Shown: positions 40,449-50,703 of the stretch, one piece after another
Layout of the letters: every line of letters starts with the position of its first letter
Numbering within the stretch: the stretch's first letter is position 1
The notes under the pieces: generated by a model
Database searches by the model: none
Told to the model about the DNA's origin: nothing
What the model saw: the letters and a program-made list of their open reading frames with translations, nothing else
Source: Chrysophaeum taylorii
Taxonomy: Eukaryota > Sar > Pelagophyceae > Pelagomonadales > Pelagomonadaceae
DNA length: 64,000 bases
Direction: 5' to 3'
Assembly: GCA_029834535.1 (NCBI GenBank)
Contig: JAQMWT010000017.1
Coordinates: forward strand, 1-64,000
Program-made: the position numbers and the translations under genes

Positions 40449-43400
40449 ATGTACGCCCTCGCAACTCGGACCCATGTCACAAGCCCGCACCTCCGAATGC
40501 CCTACACGCCTATGGGCAACCCTGGTCACTACGGCACTCACTGCTCTGGTCCCAGCATCTCCGCTATTGAGGATGCACCCAGCAGGACTGACCCTTACAT
40601 CGCCCTCGGTTCTACTGCACTCACCTTCGGCGACCTCTCTTTTCGAATTCCCGCACTGGACCCCAACCATTCCAGGCCGGATACTCTCCACCACGGGATC
40701 TCAGCTCACCCGCCCATCTGCCCTAACTTGCAGACAGGTCAGCCGCGAGCCACACTCCTTTTGGCACTGACTTCGGACCACCCGTATCACGCGCATTTGC
40801 TCTTGGAGCATGACACGTTTTTCGATGCTCTCCGCGTCACCGCCTCTAACACCACGACACTCGTCATTTCCACCGACACTCCGCGCCGCAACGTATCTCA
40901 CAACCTTCAGATCACCAACAAAAGTCGTTCGCGCCCGCACCACGTCGCGCACGCCTTACGAGGGTGTATTTCAATTGGTGACCTCACAGGTCTTTCGATG
41001 CATTTTCCGACGTCCGACTTTGAACTTACGAGTCACTTTATGGCAATCCCCAATGCCAAGACGTCTGAAGCTGCGCAATCATGTCCCTGGAACTCCAAAG
41101 CCACAGAAACTGCCAGACAAGAGAGCACTCAGCTCTCAACAGCTGCTCAACAGCTACTTATAGTCTCGCACATAGCCACGAGTACTATCTCGCAGTCTCT
41201 ATTGGACGACAAGACGAAAGATAAGACCTCAACGGCCAGCTACACCAGCCAGCTCATTGATGTAGTAGACGAAACAATGCAAACCAACTGCACCGTACGA
41301 CTCCAGACTATGCAGACGATGCTCAGGTCCAACGCTCAATTACTCGACCACGCACACGCTCTGTCACCTGACCTTGCACTGCTACTGGCTCCTATCTCAT
41401 TCATAGCTGATGCACTCCATCCGATGGACCAGTCCTTCAGATATGTCCCGCTCACAGAAGCACCACTACAGGACAAACAGGTACATCATGAAGATACAGG
41501 CAAACACACCACAATCACGCGCACAAGCTCATTGCGCCTATCCGATCACGACGAGACGAAGCTACAGCTCTGCTTGTTCCCTTCGCCTCTGGAAGACAAA
41601 GGCCGCCTTCCAGCCTCCCAGGCACCTGACCCGCCCCTGTCGCTGCAATCCGCATTAGCACAGACGATCTCGCCTCCCTGCACGACTGCAGATCAGGCAC
41701 AAGCAAATGTCGGTATTCTCCAGAGTTATGCGCACCCGCTGGAATCTTACCAGCACGGCTACCTCAGCCAGTCAGGTCACTGCACCACCTCGGTCTCCCC
41801 TGACACCAGGTCGACGCATCGCTCATTCGCGATCACCTCATATCACCTTTTGGACGAGTATGATCTCGAGCATAAACCCATCGCAACGCTTGAGTCATAC
41901 CCAAGAAGAAATCCTACTTCGGAGTCACCTCAGCCACTCCCACAGGAACTTTGGCCGCCAGACGCCACCCGTGTGCTCGTGGTTTCTCCATTGGTTTCCT
42001 CCAGAGCTTTTGACTGCAGCAGAGACAATATGCAACCTTCCCATGCGACTATAACCGCATTATCGTTTGGGACACTGGCATTTACTTCATGTCAGATGTT
42101 TACGCTCATAGTACCGCCACACACGGCAACCAAGATAGAAGTGGAATGCGTTCCACCCTCATCTCCGAGGGCTACCCCCGACATGCTGCCCCCGGCACAA
42201 CTAGCCAGTCCCATCACGTCTGATTCAGCTCCCATCGCCTTGTATGATGTCATACGTCATATTCCGATAAAAGCCCAGACACCGCACAGGCTCCTATGCA
42301 CTCGCGACGGCACGCTCACCGCCTCTCTCGGTTTAGACTACGAACATTGCGCCATACCCTTGGTACACTCACAGTCAACTGAGATGCTCGCTCGCTTGTC
42401 GCACAGTACGATTCCCGAACATCATTTGGTTCAGGATAAGCAGAACACTGTCGTCTCAGCCACCGCTGACGCGCCTCCTCCGACCGCCGCCCGGCTCTGC
42501 GCTCGTTCCGCAACCATGGTCTCTCCGTCTCACCGGCAATTCGAAGATTTCACCCAGTTCGAATTACGAGGGCGCATTAGTTTTCCGCCGACGACAAGAT
42601 TCGTTTCGATTCGCATCAGTCATGTCTCCTATGGCTACTCTGGCTATATCGGATCTCACTTCAAGGCACGTACCGAAGCCCCTCTTTCTAAGGACCTCTG
42701 TCACACGCCAAGACCTGATGAGCATTCGTCGTTCCTCCCCGCTTCAACGCGACTCCCGACGACCAAATCCCCGACGATTTGTGATGACACTAAGATCCGT
42801 CATCAATGCAATTCAGAGCCTCCCAACCTCTTCCATCAGTCTCTTGCAGGTCACACCTCTCAAGTTTCAGCTCGCTCGATTTTATCCTGCATGCTGCCGT
42901 ATGCAAACGAAGTTCTGTCACGTCAAAGCCACACGTCGCAGTTATCGCCAGTCTCGCGCAATAAACGCTCGCCACCAAATGATAGCCGCACGCAGAGTCC
43001 TTCGCTCACCTCTTTTAACGTCCCTCCCAGCACTATGCTTGACGTTGAAGTTCTGCACCACAATGGTTCGGTTACAACACAACTTCACGCGACATCCTCG
43101 CCCAGTTCTGACCATGTTTCGCATCTGTCGACTTTACTGTCAGAATACTGCTTCGGATATAGCCCCGACTACACTCGCGTATTACGCTCTTATGACGCAC
43201 CCAGTTGGCTCCTCTCCCTTCACACTGCAGGTTCCATCTTGCAGAACTCTGAGCCCAACAGCCACCATTGCGATTCGCACCCAGTCGACACTTTCCGTAG
43301 CACCCGCGAGGACAACCCCCAATCTCCACCTGTTGGACACGCGCTCTGCTCTCAGCATTCTACCGGATGTCACTGCCGCACACCGCTAGCCCCACCCAGT

Positions 43401-43997
43401 TGTGTTACGAATCAAGGGAAGTCAACTGCCATGCCTATCTCTTCCTTCATTCCCACACACTCGCTGCTAGCCACAGTCTCGCATGACTCATTGTCGGACA
43501 GTTCTCGCATTAAGGACATCACCTCACATCATGTTCATTCTTCGGACATCCCCCGTCCACAGACTAATCCTCTCTTGAAACATACGCTCCCAACACGTTG
43601 TATACTGTACAGCTCTTGCATCTCGACAACACCCTCCTGTCGAATGTCCCCCCTTTCCGTCACTGCACGATTCACCAGGGATGCACCACGCCCCCTCGCG
43701 TTTGTACATCAAGGGAAGTTTGATTCTGGTGAAAACGACTCCGGACATGTAATGAATACTGGATCAGTCGATTGTCACAGTTCAGGATTACTCTGCCGAA
43801 TAGAACACGAAAGATGCGACTTCGACCATACCTTCATAGTCAACTCTTCCCCAGGCAAGGACAATATCTTCAAGCAGTCCATCGCCTTCAGGCATTTTCT
43901 TCTGTTGCCCAGCTCTTCGACATTTTCTGCACAGGGCAACACTGACTATTCAGCACAGGACACGCGCCTGTATCCACCATCATACGTGATACACTAG
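40449..43997 (+). CDS. R-family ORF2: 1,182-codon low-complexity Ser/Thr/Pro/His protein
   Basis: Begins ATG (MYALATRTHVTSPHLRM...). The first ~230 residues match R copies 1 and 3, including HVAHALRGCISIGDLTGLSMH and FELTSHFMAIPNAKTSEAAQ. The rest is present only here in the window. It is rich in S, T, P, H and L with scattered single Cys, no transmembrane segment and no catalytic motif that I can see. Staying open for 3.5 kb despite low complexity suggests either past selection on the frame or a composition that avoids stops. Function unknown. Confidence 0.5.
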   Translation: MYALATRTHVTSPHLRMPYTPMGNPGHYGTHCSGPSISAIEDAPSRTDPYIALGSTALTFGDLSFRIPALDPNHSRPDTLHHGISAHPPICPNLQTGQPRATLLLALTSDHPYHAHLLLEHDTFFDALRVTASNTTTLVISTDTPRRNVSHNLQITNKSRSRPHHVAHALRGCISIGDLTGLSMHFPTSDFELTSHFMAIPNAKTSEAAQSCPWNSKATETARQESTQLSTAAQQLLIVSHIATSTISQSLLDDKTKDKTSTASYTSQLIDVVDETMQTNCTVRLQTMQTMLRSNAQLLDHAHALSPDLALLLAPISFIADALHPMDQSFRYVPLTEAPLQDKQVHHEDTGKHTTITRTSSLRLSDHDETKLQLCLFPSPLEDKGRLPASQAPDPPLSLQSALAQTISPPCTTADQAQANVGILQSYAHPLESYQHGYLSQSGHCTTSVSPDTRSTHRSFAITSYHLLDEYDLEHKPIATLESYPRRNPTSESPQPLPQELWPPDATRVLVVSPLVSSRAFDCSRDNMQPSHATITALSFGTLAFTSCQMFTLIVPPHTATKIEVECVPPSSPRATPDMLPPAQLASPITSDSAPIALYDVIRHIPIKAQTPHRLLCTRDGTLTASLGLDYEHCAIPLVHSQSTEMLARLSHSTIPEHHLVQDKQNTVVSATADAPPPTAARLCARSATMVSPSHRQFEDFTQFELRGRISFPPTTRFVSIRISHVSYGYSGYIGSHFKARTEAPLSKDLCHTPRPDEHSSFLPASTRLPTTKSPTICDDTKIRHQCNSEPPNLFHQSLAGHTSQVSARSILSCMLPYANEVLSRQSHTSQLSPVSRNKRSPPNDSRTQSPSLTSFNVPPSTMLDVEVLHHNGSVTTQLHATSSPSSDHVSHLSTLLSEYCFGYSPDYTRVLRSYDAPSWLLSLHTAGSILQNSEPNSHHCDSHPVDTFRSTREDNPQSPPVGHALCSQHSTGCHCRTPLAPPSCVTNQGKSTAMPISSFIPTHSLLATVSHDSLSDSSRIKDITSHHVHSSDIPRPQTNPLLKHTLPTRCILYSSCISTTPSCRMSPLSVTARFTRDAPRPLAFVHQGKFDSGENDSGHVMNTGSVDCHSSGLLCRIEHERCDFDHTFIVNSSPGKDNIFKQSIAFRHFLLLPSSSTFSAQGNTDYSAQDTRLYPPSYVIH

Positions 43998-45091
43998 CAA
44001 ACCTCAGTCCCAGCCCACTCATCTTTCGATGATAGCCACTGGCGACTTCCACTGGATCACAACTCCAAGTATACAGCAAATTTAGAGTTTTCATATCTAT
44101 GGCCACCCCCAGACACCTTTATCCCGATATCCTCATCGCGCTACGATTATCCTCATGTTATTCTAGACGCTCATAGTTTAGCTTCAGCTGTCCCACGCTA
44201 CACTCAGGACGACAGCTTCGACACGTATGTGACAGGCAGTTCTGGTTCCTCATCTCCCAGGAACAGCTCCGCCTTACTCGCTATCATTATGGCGATTACC
44301 TTACCATGTCGAAACCGATTTGGTTCAATGATCATATCTCTTCATGGCATAATGCTGCCACTCAGTCACATCGTCACACCTTTATTAGCCCAACATTAGT
44401 CACAATAGAATCTCATCCCTACGGCCACTCTCACTATTCGCCTTCCGATCAATTATTGGTCTGCTGCACAATTCCCGACTGCCGGTCCCATGATCCCTAC
44501 TGTTGTTGTCAGTTAGACCACCCGTTCTACTACGATGATCACCGAGTCACTTAGGATTTATCCATCCGCACGCACCGTCGTCTTACATCACGGAACACCC
44601 ACGACTTAATGCGTACAACTTTCGACTTCAACAATGACACTATTATACTCGCCTTTTCTTCGCAATATTGTCATTCCATCCTTCTTTCATCAGTCGCTGA
44701 ACAAGATGATGATCTGATCTCTCGTACAGAATTCGCCATACTTCGCCATTCGCCTACCTAGCATTTTTCTTCCTGTATCCTCTTAGCATCTTCCTCCACT
44801 TTTCTTCTTCCTCACGATCGATGCTTTTTCTTTTCCTTGATCATTCGCCTCTTCTTGCCGCATCCTTTTCATTCTGCTTCCCCTCTCAACCTATTCCACG
44901 TTCAACTTCGCGCGCTTTCTCCTTTCTCACTCACACTCCCCTGCTACTCCGCTCTACTCTATCTCTCTCATGCACTTCGCACACTTTTCCTTTCACGTCT
45001 CCTCACAACTCAACGTCTATTTGTCTCTGGCCAGACATTGGTTTTGTTTGTTCCAGATTCCGCTCATCACCGAGCTCAATCTGCGAGGGCG
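43998..45091 (+). other. R copy 2, 3' untranslated region
   Basis: About 1.1 kb between the ORF2 stop and the 3' LTR, pyrimidine-rich towards the end, with only short frames. Confidence 0.6.
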
Positions 45092-45278
45092 TGGAGATAG
45101 AAAATTCCATTTAGGGTTAGGACCCTCCCCCCTTTAGTCTCACACTCACACCTAAACACCCCAAATCGCGGTGTCGAACACCGTGCCGCTCTTTGTGTCG
45201 TAAGAGGACAGGACGAGAAGAGTGGCCTACCCTGCCACCATTCTCTACTAGAGGCACAGTGATTTTTGCTGTTCTCTA
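45092..45278 (+). repeat. 3' LTR of R copy 2
   Basis: 187 bp, directly followed by the target duplication GGACC. Confidence 0.9.
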
Positions 45279-45283
45279 GGACC

Positions 45284-45600
45284 TCTTCCTACAGTGTCTC
45301 TGCTCAGCCGCGGTTCTCCCTCCTCGTTTGCCCCCGAGTTCGGGATGAACAACTGGATCTCGGACCGCCTCGGCCAGCTCTACAAGCTCAAGGACCCTCC
45401 TCGCAACTTGCGCACTCTGGCCACTCCCCAAACCTTCGCCGACTTTCGCACGGCCTCCCCAACCTCTTCTTCGCCGACTTTCGCACGGCCTCCAGATCGG
45501 AGAACGAGCGCGCAGCTGAAAGGCAGAGGACCTCTTCCGCCTAAGGTGTCTCTCCTCAGCCGCGGCTCTCCCTCCTTGTCTCCTCGTTTGCTAACTACTC
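45284..45600 (+). pseudogene. Family U, downstream part with local tandem duplication
   Basis: Continues the interrupted U sequence and repeats its end: 'FGMNNWISDRLGQLYKLKDPPRNLRTL', then 'FADFRTAS' and 'KGRGPLP'. The block GGACCTCTTCC ... CTCAGCCGCGG occurs at 45,279 and again at about 45,529, so a ~250-bp unit is tandemly duplicated here. Confidence 0.45.
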
Positions 45601-45608
45601 CCGCCACC

Positions 45609-45764
45609 ACCTCCGTGGACACCTCCGTGGACACCTCCGTGGACACCTCCGTGGACACCTCCGTGGACACCTCCGTGGACACCTCCGTGGACACCTCCGT
45701 GGACACCTCCGTGGACACCTCCGTGGACACCTCCGTTGACACCTCCGTGGACACCTCCGTGGAC
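45609..45764. repeat. 12-bp VNTR, about 13 units
   Basis: Near-perfect tandem array of CCGTGGACACCT. In the plus frame it reads (SVDT)n, on the minus strand (STEV)n. One unit carries a T for G. It runs into the end of the U sequence. Confidence 0.95.
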
Positions 45765-45779
45765 CGTGTACCATGTGGG

Positions 45780-48057
45780 TAAGGGTCCGCCTGCGGCGGA
45801 ACTTTTGGTCGCGGCGGAATTTTCAAGGAATCAAATTTATGGTTCCTCAACCTCCTCTAATCAGATAAGAACCCGCCTCAGTGCTCATAGACCGAGGCGG
45901 CGCCATGGTATTGTGGTAGCGCTTTAGGCGGAAACGTTGCCTAAAAAAAAACGTTCGAACTTCAAGATTATGAAGACCGCCGGGGTCGGCGTCATTTCTA
46001 AAAAGGGGGCGCCTGTGGCGGTCACTAATTTATGTAGCGGAAAGTGCATGGTCAATCAGGCTAATCCGGAGAAGCCGCCCATACACTTTTATGGCGCTAT
46101 AATCCCCGCAGGAGACTCGCCGTCTTTCTAAAGACGCAAGAAAAATGAATCTTCAGACACTCGAGGCTTGCAAACATGGGCCTCCCACCACACTCGGCGA
46201 AAGCGGGGAAGTCAACTGAGTCTTGGGCCTTTCCACCCGTCGAGGTCTTCGAGAATCGGCGGAAGTTCTCACGAACGAGAGTGGGTTCCTCTTTGGTCGA
46301 CACGCGCGTCGTCGGAATCATCGAGCCCTCAGTGCCAGCGGGCTACTCTCTGGGCCACGTTGCGCGCCTCCTCCGCGGCCCAGTCTCGTGCGTCGCTTAC
46401 GTGGTTGCTTGTCCTTCGATTTTCCCATCGTAAGTCGGCAGGTGTAAGCAAGAGTTCGGTGTCTTCGGGGAATCTGCGACTGTGCGCGGGCGGCCAAGCA
46501 CGGCGACCAAGCACTCACTCGTCTCAACCGGCTGCGCACTGCGCGTTAAGGCTGTCGCGCTGCCCGCGTTTCAAGAAGGGCCCGGAAGGGTTTTGGGAGG
46601 CTCGGAAGGGCTCTGATTAGACCATCAAAAATATCCACCTAACTTGGCCTCTCATTGGTCGCTGCGACGTGTCGTGACGTGTCATATCCACCTAACGACC
46701 AAAAAGCGCTCGAGTTAGGGTCCGAGGATGGATGACGTCATTCGCAGTATCCCCTAACACTCCCCCCAAACCTCCGCCTAAATCTAACAATATATGCCGC
46801 GTTTGGCTAATTGACGTTCAGCCTACGACGCTGTAAAACCCCAAATGTAGGTTTCTCGGACAATTATTGGGTGCCTTTGCAGGTCTGATTACCAAAAAAA
46901 GGGCCCGGGTCCCCGGGTTTGAGCCCTGGCTTGGAAATCGTCCACCAGACCCAACGGTCCAGTGCCCCGGGGGAGGATACGCAAAACGCCTAGTGCCCCG
47001 TCGCTGGTGACGCATAGTTCCATGCCACGGTTCGAGGGTTTTCCCACCACTTGCGTTCTTATCAGGTACTTCGGGTAGAACCAGTGAGGTTATCGCGCCA
47101 CTCGCAGTATTTGCGCTACTACTGCCACACCTTCTAATAGTAACGACAACGACCGTGTAGCTAAGGAAAGTGTGCACTCCCGCTTTTCACGTCACGTCGA
47201 ACCGAGATATGCATCACACATGCCAAGATGGATATTTCCTGCGGGTAGGAACTACTACCTACGGACAGGTCTAATTCAACCTCGCGACTTACTGAGCAAA
47301 CGGACCGTTTTGCCTTCACCAGTGACCATTACACTAAACAGTGGCACAAGGCTTCGGCGAAAGGTGTGCTCGAATCACCACTAGTCTTGTTGGCGACACG
47401 ACGATCACTACTTGGCGCTAAGGTGGGCGCTCACCTCATCTTATGTGGTGTGCACCATGATGCATTCGACAAGCATTGCCATGTTGGGATACAATCGCCA
47501 AAGCAGGCGCATTCCACTGTTCGCGCGGGCTACTACAGGAGCAAGAGCATCGGGAGCAACAAGTTTTGGCCTAGAATGGCAGCTACATGCCCATCCATAC
47601 GGATTCACGAGCAGTCGAGCAGGTGAACTTGTGCACATCCCAGACAGTTCTGTGAGTCCGACTCGGACTCAAGAAAATATTCTCCATGTGCAAGCAGTGG
47701 TATTCGTTCGCACCAAGCTCCATAAGGCCCGTGCGGAGGTAGTAGCTAGCTTAAAAGTTGTGCATCGCATTCGATCGCACCAGGAAGACCGATGTAACGC
47801 TCGAGCACATGTGACTTAGGTTGTGTCGCAATGTGGCATATGGTGGCCACAGGCACAGCAAAACAACCAAATCATAGCGATGCCCAACAATCCCAGATCA
47901 TGGTGACGCCAAAACTCGACGTGCTTGCCAACGAACTCTCCATTAAGTCTGAAGCTAGGTGTGACGTTAAGCCCGAAGCTAGGTGTGACGGCATGGTCGT
48001 CGCGCACGAGGCACCAATTGAGTTGTATTTAACTGCCACTATGTTCATTCAAAAGCC
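45780..48057. other. Gene-poor stretch between family U and the V-ATPase gene
   Basis: About 2.3 kb. Contains a small Lys-rich frame (45,937-46,131), a stretch near 46,140-46,620 with a basic minus-strand start (MGKSKDKQPRKRRTRLGRGGG at 46,43x), GC-rich palindromic bases around 46,900 and, from 47.2 to 48.05 kb, overlapping short frames that I cannot assign. AATCAAATTTATGG near 45,831 recurs at the right end of D copy b (60,034). No convincing gene. Confidence 0.5.
45937..46131 (+). CDS. Small basic open frame, hypothetical
   Basis: Open for 64 codons; the first ATG is at 45,970, giving about 53 residues (MKTAGVGVISKKGAPVAVTN..., ending GAIIPAGDSPSF). Lys-rich N-terminus preceded by an A-run that encodes KKK. 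No family recognised; it may be chance. Confidence 0.2.
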   Translation: MPKKKRSNFKIMKTAGVGVISKKGAPVAVTNLCSGKCMVNQANPEKPPIHFYGAIIPAGDSPSF

Positions 48058-50703
48058 TTAGCACTTAAAAGGGGCAAACTTAAAACCGTCAGCTTTGTAG
48101 AACTTGTTCTGAAACTCTACCCAGTGGAGTCTCAACGCGTGGAGAAAACACTCAAGAAGGTCCATGGCGAGGAGAACTGCCGCAGTGACAGCAGCAAAAA
48201 TAGCGTAGGCAAGGAATATGGCGACAGCATCGTGGGTGTTGATGGCAACTCTCAATGTCTTCTCCCAGAAAACCTGGGCAAGTTCTGAGTGCGCGAGAGA
48301 CAGAGCCCAGAGCCGCAAGTAGGAAGCAGTGTTTGAGACCATGCCAAGGACAAACTCAATGGTCTCAATACATTGGTGGATGAGAGCTTCCGCGAAAGAG
48401 TGATCTTCGCCATGTTCAGTGGCATCATCACCTCCATGATGAGCAACATGCACCGTGGCTACCTCAGGGTCAGTCTGCATCTCGATCTGGGTATTGGTCG
48501 CATGGGCTTCCGGGTCGCTCACCACCGCACGACGCTGGAGATAGATGTATGAGGGGCGACCAAGGAGCAGGACTGGTACGCAGAGAAAAGCAACGATGAT
48601 TAGAGTGAGCTGGGTAATGGCCTGGCCGGAGTACATGGGCTCCTCCACAGTGCCAGGGTTGAGAGCTATGTTTATAAGCTGGTTTATGAGGTTGGGAGGA
48701 GAGCAACCATTCGACTCACCTCCCAGACCAAGAACACACTTAGCCTTCAGCTTATCTGACACTTCGCATTTAACTGCAGAACTGTCAAATGGGTAGGTGA
48801 GCCCACCTATACAGGTGCCCTTCAACATCCGATTGTCCCAGTTTATCGCCCACTTGGTGAAGATAAGGATGACCATGTACCCGAAGAGCGCCATGTCAAA
48901 AACAATCATTGGAACGAATTCAAATGCCAGGCCAATTTTGTCTCCGAAGTAGACAGCATTTACGCCCTTCAGGAGAATACCTAGGGTCATTTGCAGGATG
49001 CCGACCACGACAGCAGTTTTCATTTTCATCGAGTTATAGAAGAGGAGCTCATTCCCAGAAACATGCCACGCAGGATCCATACCGAACAGATACGGGAAAT
49101 TGGACTGGCGCTCAGCCTCCTGGTCGGCCTCGGGCTTGTCACGCCCATTTGAGTGCCACTTGTATGTCGATCCAAAGATGTTGAGGGCGAGCGAAAAGCA
49201 ATCGTTATACACAAGACCGCAATAAACTGCGCAGGCGCCCATCATGGTGAGCATGTACCGAGACGCATAAAGGCCGCATGTTATCTCGTCCACGGGGACT
49301 CTGTCACCACTTTTGTTGTGTGTCGCCAAGAGAGAGAGGCCTGCCAGAAAAACACACGAACCGTGACCAACATCGCCGTACATCATACCAAAGAGGAAGG
49401 GGAAGGTGATGGCGGTGAACAGGGCAGGGTTTATTTCCTTATATCGCGGGACACCATATGTGTCGACAAACTCTTGGTAGGCATATGTGAATGAGTTGGT
49501 CTCAAAGTAGGTGGGTGCCTGTGGCCATGGCTTGGGCACCGGAGCTAGCATGCTTGCACCAGCCAGGTCGACGGCTGCGTGAGCGCGCATGACTAGGGCC
49601 CGAGCTTCGGACTCAAGTTCAGCGACGATCCAGCCCTCGGCGCGAAGCATACCGCTAACGTCGGCCCGAAAGAGATTCAAAGCGTGATAGCTGGCCTTTT
49701 CACGGAAAACCGTCTGCTTCCAGGCCTCAACCTGCTCTGCGAGTCGAGAGCAGAGTGCAAGCCGCAGCTCGCGATTCTTGAGGAGAACTTCGCGCGCGTC
49801 GGCGAGCTCGGCACGGGTTTCGCGCACGACTTGGCCCAGTCTCGCTGCGTCACCCGGCTCAGTGCAATCAGGCACAGGGTAGCAGCGCGCTCCAAACGCC
49901 GCGCAGATTTTGTTCACGATCGATCCTATCACCTCCGACTTAAAAAAAACGATGAAGACTAATTTCTTCTCCGGCGCGCCCGTCGCAGCATCTGCGATTG
50001 GCCGTTCAATCTCGGCGAAGCGAACGAAACAGTTTCCCCTTGTTGATCGGAAGAGCATTCTTTCGAACCTCGCCTTCTCGACAGTTGCTACCACACCAAT
50101 TGTCGAGGCAAATTTCATGTCCATTTCAACGGCCCGTTGGAAACTCATGCCGACAGCGTTTGACTCGTCATCGAGCAGAGGCTGTGAACCATCATCATGA
50201 CCACGGAGTAACGGATTAACCATCGTTGGACGCATTGATGGCTCAGCTGTAGTAGAAAGCCTTGTTGCATCCTCGAAAAAACCCTTACCCTTCTCAAGGC
50301 ACTCGTGGTATTCAATCTTTTCATTGTATCGTAGGGTCAACTCTTTCGAATAGTTGTTGAGCTCGAGCAACTGCTCCTCGTACTTCTCCAACTCCGCCTC
50401 AAGTACATCAAGCAGCCCTGCTCCACGGAGTCGTTCGAGACCGGCGGTGACCTTTCCTGCATCGACTTTCATTAACCCAAACTCAGCCATCTCCTTCTCC
50501 ATGTAGCGCAGCTTCCGTTCGAGCTCATCGCACCGCTTAATGAAGCCTACATACCTTCGTTGAAAGGGCGTTTGGTCGGGATTTAAGTCAGTTAGCTGCA
50601 ATGCCCCTAACTCTCCCAAGCTTTGCACGCAAGAATGCGCTGCGTCTTCCGACACGATCACGCTCACGTACTTCATGTCCCGAGACCGCCACCATGACCC
50701 CAT
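48058..50703 (-). CDS. V-type H+-ATPase subunit a (Vo sector, 881 residues)
   Basis: Intronless frame from an ATG at 50,703 to a stop at 48,058. Subunit a forms the two half-channels through which protons pass as the V-ATPase acidifies vacuoles, endosomes and Golgi. The N-terminal ~400 residues are the cytosolic arm: MKYVSVIVSEDAAHSCVQSLGELG at the start, then coiled-coil stretches (FIKRCDELERKLRYMEKE). The membrane half begins near residue 425 with FPFLFGMMYGDVGHG, the family signature. Several hydrophobic spans follow, then FVLGMVSNTASYLRLWALSLAHSEL near residue 790, which holds the Arg needed for proton transfer, and the conserved end LHALRLHWVEFQNKFYKADG. Length is normal for the family (about 820-890). 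No break. D copy b begins only 94 bp upstream. Confidence 0.97.
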   Translation of the reverse strand: MGSWWRSRDMKYVSVIVSEDAAHSCVQSLGELGALQLTDLNPDQTPFQRRYVGFIKRCDELERKLRYMEKEMAEFGLMKVDAGKVTAGLERLRGAGLLDVLEAELEKYEEQLLELNNYSKELTLRYNEKIEYHECLEKGKGFFEDATRLSTTAEPSMRPTMVNPLLRGHDDGSQPLLDDESNAVGMSFQRAVEMDMKFASTIGVVATVEKARFERMLFRSTRGNCFVRFAEIERPIADAATGAPEKKLVFIVFFKSEVIGSIVNKICAAFGARCYPVPDCTEPGDAARLGQVVRETRAELADAREVLLKNRELRLALCSRLAEQVEAWKQTVFREKASYHALNLFRADVSGMLRAEGWIVAELESEARALVMRAHAAVDLAGASMLAPVPKPWPQAPTYFETNSFTYAYQEFVDTYGVPRYKEINPALFTAITFPFLFGMMYGDVGHGSCVFLAGLSLLATHNKSGDRVPVDEITCGLYASRYMLTMMGACAVYCGLVYNDCFSLALNIFGSTYKWHSNGRDKPEADQEAERQSNFPYLFGMDPAWHVSGNELLFYNSMKMKTAVVVGILQMTLGILLKGVNAVYFGDKIGLAFEFVPMIVFDMALFGYMVILIFTKWAINWDNRMLKGTCIGGLTYPFDSSAVKCEVSDKLKAKCVLGLGGESNGCSPPNLINQLINIALNPGTVEEPMYSGQAITQLTLIIVAFLCVPVLLLGRPSYIYLQRRAVVSDPEAHATNTQIEMQTDPEVATVHVAHHGGDDATEHGEDHSFAEALIHQCIETIEFVLGMVSNTASYLRLWALSLAHSELAQVFWEKTLRVAINTHDAVAIFLAYAIFAAVTAAVLLAMDLLECFLHALRLHWVEFQNKFYKADGFKFAPFKC

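Larger units (their letters stand above)
37991..45278 (+). mobile_element. Complete LTR element of family R, copy 2
   Basis: 7,288 bp with two 187-bp LTRs (37,991-38,177 and 45,092-45,278), inverted ends TAGAGA...TCTCTA and a perfect 5-bp target duplication GGACC (37,986-37,990 and 45,279-45,283). The leader contains TGGACCCAGTCCGG a few bases inside the 5' LTR, a plausible primer-binding site. The LTRs differ at about seven positions (roughly 96% identity by eye). The interior holds two very long frames, 599 and 1,182 codons, with no RT, integrase, RNase H or protease motif. It therefore looks non-autonomous, whole at its ends, with an internal segment rearranged relative to the sister copies. 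Confidence 0.88.

Noticed and set aside
45609-45764. Regular repeats that might be read as a CRISPR array
   Set aside because: Units are contiguous 12-mers without spacers; it is a VNTR in a eukaryotic genome.
46880-46950. Possible tRNA gene (GGTTTGAGCCC resembles a B box)
   Set aside because: No cloverleaf can be drawn around it; the neighbouring bases form a simple GC palindrome instead.
47366-47819. Overlapping open frames downstream of the V-ATPase gene as a small gene
   Set aside because: No start context, conserved motif or composition bias; two frames are equally open.
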